DNA of 6,342 bases from a bacterium (GTDB lineage: Bacteria > Patescibacteriota > WWE3 > 2-01-FULL-39-13 > JAQBTZ01): the NCBI GenBank assembly GCA_027624675.1, contig JAQBTZ010000035.1, positions 1-6,342 on the forward strand. The letters are read 5' to 3'. The notes beneath the pieces were generated by a model, which worked only from the letters and a program-made list of their open reading frames with translations, did not search any database and was not told the DNA's origin. Made by a program: the position numbers and the translations under genes. This document shows, one piece after another, positions 1-6,103 of this stretch. Position 1 is the stretch's first letter. Each line of letters starts with the position of its first letter.

Positions 1-1
1 A

Positions 2-883
2 ATTTATATACATCATCTTCAAACACTTTTTAATAACGAATTTGAAGTTATCTCAGTTGGAGATATTGTTAGAGGAGTACAAGCTGAAATCTCAAAAGAT
101 CTCAAAAACGATATTCAAAAGACACTAGAAACACATGGGAATATCGGGGAATTTACACAATATGAACAAATTTTAGACTCAATAAAACAATCAACAGTAA
201 AAAAATTGCTTCCAAGCTCAATAACCGAATTTTTAATAAGACGTGAGATTGCAAAAATCCCAGATGAAAAAAGCATAATATTTGATGGACTACCAAGAGC
301 AATCGACCAGATCCCGTTTGTAAATACATTAATTGCCGAGCTACAAGCAACCACAAACAGAAAGTCGTTACTAATCGAGATAGACCTTAACGATGAAATA
401 CTAGATGCAAGGCAAACTGCACGTAGAATTTGCCCAAAATGTGGCCTAAACTCAAATATTATGACAGTTGTTGGTGGAACACCTAAACACAATACTGAAA
501 CAAACGAATTTTACTTAGAATGTGATTCTGAGACTTGCAAAGGTAATGCAGTTAAATTAGAGGTAAAGGCAGGCGAAACTGATTACGAGTCGATGATAAT
601 AAGACGAAGACAAGAGGAAATAGTTAATAAACAGATGAGAGAAAGTGCTGATGAAAAATATATTTACCTAAGGTCAGACGTGTTAGTTGATGATTTTAAG
701 AAAGATGAAAAAATAATGAATATCGAGCTTAATCAGGTTACTAAATTTACATTAGACGAAAATAAAAACGTAGTTTTAGAGCAAGTTGCCCAGATCGGAC
801 ATGTTAATGACAAGCTTGCTTACTCGTTAGCTCCGTGTGGATTTTTACCTATCTTGATTAGTAAAATTGTTAAGAAAATCTAA
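2..883 (+). CDS. adk: adenylate-kinase-like nucleoside monophosphate kinase, 5' end missing
   Basis: The frame is open from the left edge, giving 293 residues and a TAA stop; a TTG at 206 is internal, because family motifs lie upstream of it. Counting from base 2, residues 18-24 (SVGDIVR) match the NMP-binding StGDllR motif and residues 95-103 (DGLPRAIDQ) match DGfPRt..Q. The lid starts with the RR pair 141-142 and carries four cysteines (144, 147, 174, 179) in a zinc-knuckle spacing, as in zinc-type adenylate kinases. The P-loop should lie about 15 residues off the left edge. Family knowledge: the enzyme interconverts ATP + AMP and 2 ADP in the cytoplasm. Oddities: the lid is long and divergent, with KAGETDYES where R.DD is usual, although Arg201-203 follow. 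About 70 residues after the lid are hard to match to the family, and the whole protein (around 310 residues) exceeds the usual 215. AMP specificity is therefore not certain; another NMP kinase is possible. Confidence 0.85.
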   Translation: MYIHHLQTLFNNEFEVISVGDIVRGVQAEISKDLKNDIQKTLETHGNIGEFTQYEQILDSIKQSTVKKLLPSSITEFLIRREIAKIPDEKSIIFDGLPRAIDQIPFVNTLIAELQATTNRKSLLIEIDLNDEILDARQTARRICPKCGLNSNIMTVVGGTPKHNTETNEFYLECDSETCKGNAVKLEVKAGETDYESMIIRRRQEEIVNKQMRESADEKYIYLRSDVLVDDFKKDEKIMNIELNQVTKFTLDENKNVVLEQVAQIGHVNDKLAYSLAPCGFLPILISKIVKKI

Positions 884-890
884 ACCCACA

Positions 891-932
891 AAACAACCCC
901 AGGGGTTTACCAGTAAACCCCTGGGGTTGTTT
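891..932. terminator. bidirectional intrinsic terminator, 20-bp perfect stem
   Basis: Left arm 891-910 and right arm 913-932 are exact reverse complements around a 2-base centre (CA). The GC core is flanked by AAACAA on the left and TTGTTT on the right, so each strand has an A-rich foot and a T-rich tail; on the minus strand the tail runs on as TTGTTTTG. It starts 7 bases after the kinase stop and ends 25 bases before the stop of the convergent ligase gene, the expected place for one terminator serving both. Each arm also contains its own near-palindrome (CCCCAGGGG and CCCCTGGGG). Confidence 0.85.
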
Positions 933-957
933 ATAAGATTACTAATTTAAACCAACT

Positions 958-3273
958 TTATTGAGCTGGTGTCTCTTTTGTTTCAGCAGGAACATTAACT
1001 GTTTCAGGTGTCGTTTCAATTGCAGGCTCAGTATTTGATGGCTTTGTTACAGTTTGTGGTTCTGGTATTGCCTGAAAGTTTGGATCCTCTGTCTGTGCTG
1101 CTTGTGTTGCTTTAGTTTGTGCCTCTTGTTGTTGTTTTAACTGTTCATCTGCCATTGGTGAAATTGCCTTTAACTTTGCATCAACTGCTGCCAAATCTGA
1201 TACACCTTGTGATGTTAGTATGTTTTTAGTAATTGTATATTCGTCCTTTGCAAGGATATAGCTCTTAAGTGCCTCAAGTGCTAAACCTCTACTAAATCTT
1301 GCTTGTGCATAGTCCTGTTTAAGGTTTGCTGCAGCTGTAAAGAAAGTTAATGCATTTTGATTATCCCCAATTGTTAAATAGATATTTCCTATTGCTACCT
1401 TAACTGTAGGGTTTTTAGGATCCAGTGCCTCGACAACTGACATCGAGTTTAATGCTCCCTGAACATAGTTAGCAACAACCTCTGGACTATTTTTATCATT
1501 GGCAAGCTGTGCAGCTGAAAATTGTATATCTCCTAGTGTCTCCCAGTTATTAGCATTTTGTGGCCATAACTTTGTAGCTGCATCTGCCTCGTTTATTGCC
1601 TGGTTAATATTGCCTATCAAAGCTTGTAATTTTTCTGCCTCTTCTAAATCTTTCGAAGTATTTACATTATTTGCAGCAAATAAATTTAACGAAGCGAGGT
1701 TTCTATGATATGCATCTCGTGCAGCAAAAATATTTGCAGAGCTAACTATATAATCAGCACCTTTTTGAGAATCACCAGAGTTAATATTTTTAATCCCTAG
1801 TGTGTAGTAGTACTCAGATGCATAAACTATGTATGTTCCGTAAGAGAGAACGGAGAATATTACTATTACAGCTAAAGGAACTAAATAGTTAAGTGGATTT
1901 AACGTTGAAAGTTTAATATCAATATCCATCGTGTTATAGGCAACCACTGAATAAAGACTAAACAAAATTACCAATATAACAACCCAAGCAGTATTAGCAT
2001 TAGCAAATAAAAGTGGAATGCTTAGAGCTAATATTACTGCACTTAATGTTAATTTATCTTTGTTAATAACACTTGGTTTTTTCATCATATTTGAGATTAC
2101 TAAAAACCCGATTAACCCCAACAAACCAACTCCAACTACACCAACCGAAGCTATCTGATAGAAAACCTCGTTATATGGTCTTGAGAATCTTTGATTCCAA
2201 TAATCTGTTGTAAGAACAGTAGATGGTTTGAAAGAAGTATAGATTGGTAAATATTGAGAAGGACCATAGCCAAATAGAAAGAATCTTGGCTGTTTAAATT
2301 CGTCAAGCATGATACTCCAACTTTCAGTTGCACTAATACTTTGTGTTCTTGGAAAGGCACTAATACCTAATGCTTTCTGGGTAACTGGCATAAATGAAAT
2401 TACGCCTATTGCAACTGCTAAAATTACTCCAGCAGCTATGTACTCAAAACTTTTCTTAAATAATGTTTTCTCAAATCTCAAAAGTACAAATAATACTGCA
2501 ACCGCTAATCCAACCCAACCTGCTAATGTATTTATAATAATAACTACAGAAGCTGTAAGGATAAAAAACACAGCGTACACAATCTTACTTATTATCTTTT
2601 CCGATCTTAAGATCATAATAAGTGCCAAAACTGCTGCAACTGAGGATAATACAGCCATCGAAGCTGATGTTCCTGAAGTAGTAAATGCAAATGCTTTAAT
2701 TCCTTCGATTGGTATATATTTATTGAAAAAATATGATGCAAGAAAAAGCACGGTAGCTATTATTTGGCCAACTAAAAATGCATTAAGAATGTTTTTCATC
2801 TGAGACTTAATCCCAGAATCTAACATTAAAAAATACAGCATTATCAAAGTAAAAAATCCAATTGTACCTGTAACAGGTAACAGATGGCCTCCGTATAGTG
2901 CATTGGTCTTATCTCCTGCATAATAAAGGGTTATAAGATAAGAAATTACCAAAAACACTATAAATGGAGTAAGTTTGTTATATCTAATTGTCATTACTCC
3001 CGTACTTACTGCATTAATAACATAAAGTACTATCATCAAAAACACAGAAACAAACAGTATCAAAAACTTACTCATCTCAAAATACGGGAAACTAAAAATC
3101 GGTAAAAAGCTGAAAGGGATTAAAAATGCTAACAAAATTATTAGCAGATTTTTGAAAGATACAAGTGCAGATGCATCACTTTCTGAGTTAGTACTGATTT
3201 CGGATTTTTTTTGACCCTCAGAAGAAACTTCCGTTGTTTCCTCCTCAAGCAGGTTGGACAATTTTTGGTTCAT
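958..3273 (-). CDS. O-antigen ligase/Wzy-like polytopic membrane protein with C-terminal TPR repeats
   Basis: I see a short polar cytoplasmic N-terminus, then about 12 hydrophobic segments between residues 48 and 491 (numbering from an upstream ATG at 3294), and a soluble C-terminal half. A large loop after residue 303 holds FGYGPSQYL (341-349) and RPYNEVFYQIASVGVVG (372-388), matching the G.G and HNeyL..l.e.G signatures of the Wzy_C/WaaL/PglL superfamily. TPR-like helix pairs lie near 494-530, 583-616, 630-661 and 663-692, followed by a Gln/Pro/Glu/Thr-rich tail (713-778). Family knowledge: such proteins polymerise or transfer lipid-linked glycans on the outer face of the cytoplasmic membrane, onto polysaccharide or protein acceptors. 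Which activity applies here is unknown. The usual motif histidine is Tyr374. I chose the ATG at 3273 over 3294 because a -10-like box lies between them, 9 bases before 3273; no Shine-Dalgarno precedes either. It is transcribed alone and converges on the kinase gene. Confidence 0.8.
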   Translation of the reverse strand: MNQKLSNLLEEETTEVSSEGQKKSEISTNSESDASALVSFKNLLIILLAFLIPFSFLPIFSFPYFEMSKFLILFVSVFLMIVLYVINAVSTGVMTIRYNKLTPFIVFLVISYLITLYYAGDKTNALYGGHLLPVTGTIGFFTLIMLYFLMLDSGIKSQMKNILNAFLVGQIIATVLFLASYFFNKYIPIEGIKAFAFTTSGTSASMAVLSSVAAVLALIMILRSEKIISKIVYAVFFILTASVVIIINTLAGWVGLAVAVLFVLLRFEKTLFKKSFEYIAAGVILAVAIGVISFMPVTQKALGISAFPRTQSISATESWSIMLDEFKQPRFFLFGYGPSQYLPIYTSFKPSTVLTTDYWNQRFSRPYNEVFYQIASVGVVGVGLLGLIGFLVISNMMKKPSVINKDKLTLSAVILALSIPLLFANANTAWVVILVILFSLYSVVAYNTMDIDIKLSTLNPLNYLVPLAVIVIFSVLSYGTYIVYASEYYYTLGIKNINSGDSQKGADYIVSSANIFAARDAYHRNLASLNLFAANNVNTSKDLEEAEKLQALIGNINQAINEADAATKLWPQNANNWETLGDIQFSAAQLANDKNSPEVVANYVQGALNSMSVVEALDPKNPTVKVAIGNIYLTIGDNQNALTFFTAAANLKQDYAQARFSRGLALEALKSYILAKDEYTITKNILTSQGVSDLAAVDAKLKAISPMADEQLKQQQEAQTKATQAAQTEDPNFQAIPEPQTVTKPSNTEPAIETTPETVNVPAETKETPAQ

Positions 3274-3282
3274 AATAATTTC

Positions 3283-3311
3283 ACAATATCCCATAAATGA
3301 TTACAGTGCAA
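3283..3311 (-). promoter_or_regulatory. candidate sigma70-type promoter of the ligase gene
   Basis: Read on the minus strand, TTGCAC (3311-3306) and TATTGT (3288-3283) are separated by 17 bases. Each hexamer matches consensus at 4 of 6 positions. The -10 box ends 9 bases before the ATG at 3273, so transcription should start 2-3 bases before that codon. This is a by-eye match in AT-rich DNA, supported by the spacing and by the same geometry at the AbiE promoter. Confidence 0.45.
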
Positions 3312-3341
3312 TAGGTATTTTTACTTTTTCTTTAAAACCGC

Positions 3342-3369
3342 TTGGTCTCAATCTAAAATGCTATACAAT
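3342..3369 (+). promoter_or_regulatory. candidate promoter of the antiporter gene
   Basis: TTGGTC (3342-3347) and TACAAT (3364-3369, 5 of 6 matches) are 16 bases apart. The -10 box ends 6 bases before the ATG at 3376, which would put the start point on or next to that codon. An overlapping alternative is TTTAAA (3331-3336), 17 bases, TAAAAT (3354-3359), predicting a leader of about 10 bases. In both cases the upstream ATG at 3358 lies in or before the start region, so 3376 is the better start. Confidence 0.45.
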
Positions 3370-3375
3370 GTTATT

Positions 3376-4335
3376 ATGATATTTATTTTATTTTTCATCG
3401 GGTTTATTTTACTAATTAAGGGTGCTGATATCTTAGTTGATGGCTCGACAACAATTGCAAAACGATTTGGAATTTCAGATATTATTATTGGCTTAACAAT
3501 AGTAGCATTTGGAACAAGCATGCCAGAGCTAATTGTTAATATCTTAGCAAGTACAAGTGGTGCAAGTGGAATTAGCATAGGAAATGTAATTGGATCAAAC
3601 ATCGCAAATATATTACTAATCTTAGGTATCTCTGCAATTATTAGTACTATCGTTGTTCAGAAAAATACAATCTGGAAAGAGATTCCATTTTCACTGTTTG
3701 CAGCTCTGCTCTTGCTGATTTTAGCTAGTGATAAATTTTTTAACCAAAAATCTGCAGGTCTAATTACCAAGGCAGATGGAATAATATTAATTCTCTTTTT
3801 TATAGTCTTTCTGTATTACACTTTTTCTTTAGCCAAAAAATCAAAAAATATATTAAACTTCCCACCCCATAAAACACCATTGTTAAAGCCAGTAATACTT
3901 ATTATAGCTGGTATTACCGCACTGTTTTTTGGAGGTAAATGGGTAGTAGATGGAGCAGTTGAAATTGCTAAGATGTTTAATATCTCAGAAACTGTAATTG
4001 GAGTTTCGATAGTTGCAATTGGCACCAGCCTACCAGAGCTTGCTACATCGGTTATAGCGGCTTTAAAAAAGAAAAGTGATATTGCAGTTGGAAACGTAGT
4101 TGGATCTAATATTTTTAACATTTTATGGGTATTAGGGCTAACTAGTGTTATCTCGCCTATTACAATTGAAAAAAGCTCGTATATTGATTTTTATATGCTA
4201 ATCTTTGCCTCTCTTTTACTTTTTGGATTTTTGTTTATTGGAAATCCTGACAAACAGACAAAAATACTAAATCGCTGGCAAGGGATTGTGTTTGTTGTTA
4301 TTTATGTAGGATATATTTTGTTTAGGTTTTTGTAA
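3376..4335 (+). CDS. CaCA-family calcium/sodium antiporter (YrbG-like)
   Basis: Integral membrane cation antiporter, expected to exchange Ca2+ for Na+ (possibly with K+) across the cytoplasmic membrane. The family's two inverted alpha repeats are complete. Numbering from the in-frame ATG at 3358, repeat 1 has GTSMPEL (52-58) and GNVIGSN (75-81), and repeat 2 has GTSLPEL (222-228) and GNVVGSN (245-251). The acidic residues of the two PEL motifs and the Asn of the GN..GSN motifs are the known cation ligands. About ten hydrophobic segments surround them, with a polar linker near 158-176. The length of about 320 residues is normal for bacterial CaCA proteins. I start at 3376 because it gives the typical N-terminus (MIFILFFIGF leading to KGADILVDG) and two candidate -10 boxes fall at or upstream of it, overlapping or following the ATG at 3358. 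No Shine-Dalgarno is visible. The gene stands alone, divergent from the ligase. Ion specificity cannot be read from sequence alone. Confidence 0.93.
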   Translation: MIFILFFIGFILLIKGADILVDGSTTIAKRFGISDIIIGLTIVAFGTSMPELIVNILASTSGASGISIGNVIGSNIANILLILGISAIISTIVVQKNTIWKEIPFSLFAALLLLILASDKFFNQKSAGLITKADGIILILFFIVFLYYTFSLAKKSKNILNFPPHKTPLLKPVILIIAGITALFFGGKWVVDGAVEIAKMFNISETVIGVSIVAIGTSLPELATSVIAALKKKSDIAVGNVVGSNIFNILWVLGLTSVISPITIEKSSYIDFYMLIFASLLLFGFLFIGNPDKQTKILNRWQGIVFVVIYVGYILFRFL

Positions 4336-4351
4336 ATTTTTGATACCACAA

Positions 4352-4446
4352 GACTTAGCGAGCTTGCGAGTTTAGTCGCTTGCGACATAAGACTTACAAC
4401 TACTGTTGTTAGTCGCCTGGGGTACTCTTAGAGTGCAATACCCCAG
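4352..4446. repeat. cluster of three hairpins after the antiporter gene
   Basis: This 95-base stretch after the antiporter stop is locally richer in G+C than its surroundings and folds on itself. Hairpin 1: GTCG (4375-4378) and CGAC (4383-4386) close a CTTG loop. Hairpin 2: 4391-4400 pairs with 4405-4414 at 9 of 10 positions around TACT. Hairpin 3: CTGGGGTA (4417-4424) pairs with TACCCCAG (4439-4446) and encloses ACTC/GAGT. Short direct repeats (GACTTA at 4352 and 4391; GCTTGCGA at 4362 and 4378) are interspersed. No stem is followed by a T-run, so these are not textbook terminators on the plus strand. They may end the antiporter transcript another way, form a small RNA, or be remnants of a palindromic repeat element. 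Confidence 0.5.
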
Positions 4447-4493
4447 AGGGTATAATTAAAAAGATACCTAAAAAATTTCAGGTGCGAATAACA

Positions 4494-4556
4494 TATACCC
4501 CTCTTATGCTGGTTTGCAACCTGAAGGGTTGTCAAAACAGCTTAGAGGGAGTTATA
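4494..4556 (-). terminator. imperfect long hairpin, likely end of the AbiE operon transcript
   Basis: It begins 1 base after the toxin stop codon on the minus strand. Paired segments are TATA (4494-4497 with 4553-4556), CCCTCT/AGAGGG (4499-4504 with 4544-4549), GCTG/CAGC (4508-4511 with 4538-4541) and an inner CAACC/GGTTG (4517-4521 with 4527-4531) around a 5-base loop. The minus-strand sequence that follows is AT-rich but has its first T-run about 20 bases downstream (4471-4476), inside a second imperfect palindrome at 4466-4483 (ACCT ... AGGT). Termination is the simplest role, but the delayed T-run makes it uncertain. Confidence 0.45.
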
Positions 4557-4557
4557 C

Positions 4558-5412
4558 TCAAGCAAATTCATTGCGAGCGGTATATCGTTTATACTCTTCT
4601 AAATAATTATCTACATAATCTGATATAAAATTTTGATTACTTATAAATGGAAATAAGTCATTTTTAAAATCATTCTTGTACGTTGTACAAGCACTATTGA
4701 CCTTAGCATCCACAAGCACTTTTAGTTGCTCTAACGTTAAATCTGGTTTAGCTATCCTCTCTTTTAATAAATCAAAATTCAACTTACTTTCACTTTTCAA
4801 ATACCACAATAAATCGTAAAAATCCCTTCCTTTTATTGTCTGTTTATTATCTACCCCTGTTAATAAGTTACGCTCTAATATTGCTGAAATTTTGCCAGCA
4901 AATAAACTTGAAAGGTCGTAATGTAAAACAACAAAGTTATATCCAAATGCACTTTTTGCTGTTTTTATAGCTTTATAGCTAGTACCAGTTACAGGAGAGA
5001 TATCAATTTTTATATACAACATTTCCGAATCGTTTGGCCCTGCCAAACCAAGTTCTCTTAATATTGGAAACTTTAGTAATATTTGTTTTCCCTGCTGTTT
5101 GATTGAAATTTTCAAGTCTAAATACTTTAGTGAACTAATAAAATACTTGTTCAATTTTTCTGCAAATTCTTCTGAATCTACAAAATCTAGGTAATCAAAA
5201 TCAATATCTTCAGATAATCTGTCAATTCCATACAAATGCCTTAGGCATGTTCCTCCAGTAAAAATAAGGTTTGATTTAAACTCATTTGTTGTGTAAATAT
5301 AATCAAGAATTATTATTTGCAAGTACTCTTTTATCATACTTCTAATGTATAGAGGGTTTGCACCTATGCTTTGTTGTTCTTCAATTATTTTCTCAATATA
5401 GCTTAGTATCAT
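4558..5412 (-). CDS. abiEii: type IV toxin-antitoxin toxin AbiEii, nucleotidyltransferase
   Basis: The 284-residue protein has the AbiEii/MenT-type nucleotidyltransferase motifs in order. GGTCLRHLYG (53-62) and RLSEDIDFD (65-73) form the nucleotide- and metal-binding signature. IKIDIS (134-139) fits the next acidic strand, AGKISAILER (172-181) supplies the conserved Lys, and KGRDFYDLLW (194-203) is the RD.yDl motif. Family knowledge: these toxins are GTP- or CTP-using nucleotidyltransferases; characterised relatives modify tRNA and stop growth, and AbiE systems can abort phage infection. All motifs are intact and length is normal, so the toxin is probably functional. ATG at 5412 follows the antitoxin stop by one base and no promoter is seen within the antitoxin end, so expression should depend on the upstream gene by co-transcription and translational coupling. 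It ends in TGA; reading through TGA would add only two residues before TAA. Confidence 0.93.
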   Translation of the reverse strand: MILSYIEKIIEEQQSIGANPLYIRSMIKEYLQIIILDYIYTTNEFKSNLIFTGGTCLRHLYGIDRLSEDIDFDYLDFVDSEEFAEKLNKYFISSLKYLDLKISIKQQGKQILLKFPILRELGLAGPNDSEMLYIKIDISPVTGTSYKAIKTAKSAFGYNFVVLHYDLSSLFAGKISAILERNLLTGVDNKQTIKGRDFYDLLWYLKSESKLNFDLLKERIAKPDLTLEQLKVLVDAKVNSACTTYKNDFKNDLFPFISNQNFISDYVDNYLEEYKRYTARNEFA

Positions 5413-5413
5413 G

Positions 5414-6040
5414 TTAATTAAATATTAATTTATACAAGGTAGAAAACTTATCAATTTTTGTACTTTTACAGAAACCTAAAAACTCTAACCTTTCTTGTTT
5501 TGTAAATTCGTCTAAGTTTAACCTAAGCTCATCAACCATTGCTTTATTAATTTCAGATTTTCTATAGAATTTTAGGTATAAATAGTCAAACAAAGCCTTT
5601 GATTTAGTTGCAATAGCAATTTCAAAATTATTCTCTTTAACTACATTGTATCCAGTAAACAAAAAATCACTAATATTTCTATAAGAAAACACCCCAAAAC
5701 TATTTGAGTACGTTCTTGTTGATTTTTTAGTAATAGATGTATAAATATACACACTTTCAGACAGTACCTGATATTTACTTAAAACGTATTCTAAACTTAA
5801 ATATGATGGATATCGCAACTTATTGCTAACAAATTCTAGATAGCTTTGCATATTTTGTTTTGATGTGAAAGTTGAAGTTGTATAAACCCCTCGTTTTAGC
5901 TGGATAATTATTCCCTGCTCTTTCCACCTAGAAACATTTTTATATAAAGTATTTCCTTTAAGATCAGTAATTTGACCTAGTGTTTCTAAGTCAAAGAAAC
6001 TTAGATTTTCTAATTGTTTAAGTTTAGCTACTTGTTTCAT
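5414..6040 (-). CDS. abiEi: type IV toxin-antitoxin antitoxin and autoregulator AbiEi
   Basis: The 208-residue protein fits the AbiEi / 'regulator of viral defense system' family. Residues 1-55 form a winged-helix region ending in the characteristic RGVY (50-53). PSYLSLEYVL (78-87), a run of predicted strands, and ATKSKALFDYLYLK (144-157) match the conserved order in the C-terminal antitoxin domain. Family knowledge: AbiEi neutralises AbiEii without a stable complex (type IV) through the C-terminal domain, and represses its own operon by binding inverted repeats with the N-terminal domain. It is the first gene of the operon, one base before the toxin. ATG at 6040 is chosen because a consensus promoter ends 9 bases upstream, leaving room for no earlier start and no Shine-Dalgarno. 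Length is normal and nothing is missing. Confidence 0.9.
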   Translation of the reverse strand: MKQVAKLKQLENLSFFDLETLGQITDLKGNTLYKNVSRWKEQGIIIQLKRGVYTTSTFTSKQNMQSYLEFVSNKLRYPSYLSLEYVLSKYQVLSESVYIYTSITKKSTRTYSNSFGVFSYRNISDFLFTGYNVVKENNFEIAIATKSKALFDYLYLKFYRKSEINKAMVDELRLNLDEFTKQERLEFLGFCKSTKIDKFSTLYKLIFN

Positions 6041-6044
6041 TTAC

Positions 6045-6103
6045 TGTATATTATACATACAACAAGTGAAACATGTCAAGGGTGACATCTATAAAATTTA
6101 TAG
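6045..6103. promoter_or_regulatory. three inverted repeats over the AbiE promoter, candidate AbiEi operators
   Basis: Three separate palindromes cover the promoter. TGTATA-T-TATACA (6045-6057) lies on the -10 box. ATGTCA-AGGG-TGACAT (6073-6088) lies on the -35 box. CTATAAA-A-TTTATAG (6089-6103) sits directly upstream. All arms are perfect. In characterised AbiE systems AbiEi binds inverted repeats at its own promoter and represses it; which of these three it binds is inferred. The middle one is the least AT-biased and so the least likely to be chance. The outer two are AT-rich and weaker evidence. Confidence 0.55.
6050..6079 (-). promoter_or_regulatory. consensus sigma70-type promoter of the AbiE operon
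   Basis: On the minus strand a perfect TTGACA (6079-6074) and a perfect TATAAT (6055-6050) are separated by 18 bases. The -10 box ends 9 bases before the abiEi ATG, so the transcript should have a leader of only about 2-3 bases. AT-rich DNA lies just upstream of the -35 box, as in UP elements. Such a strong promoter needs repression, which fits the overlapping inverted repeats. Confidence 0.85.

Noticed and set aside
206..208. TTG as the start of the kinase gene.
   Set aside because: The frame is open to the left edge and the SVGDIVR nucleotide-binding motif lies upstream, so the TTG is internal.
2309..2803. Long plus-strand frame (164 codons) inside the ligase gene.
   Set aside because: It lies antisense to well-defined membrane segments of the ligase and resembles no family; it is a shadow.
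3816..4121. Minus-strand frame of 101 codons inside the antiporter.
   Set aside because: It overlaps the second alpha repeat, whose motifs are clear on the plus strand.
4336..4557. tRNA or CRISPR repeats in the structured gap.
   Set aside because: No cloverleaf with a T-loop GTTCRA box could be placed, and the short repeats are neither long nor regularly spaced.
4558..4560. TGA recoded as glycine, as in Gracilibacteria/SR1.
   Set aside because: No gene contains an in-frame TGA, and here TGA falls at the natural C-terminus of the toxin; standard code explains everything.
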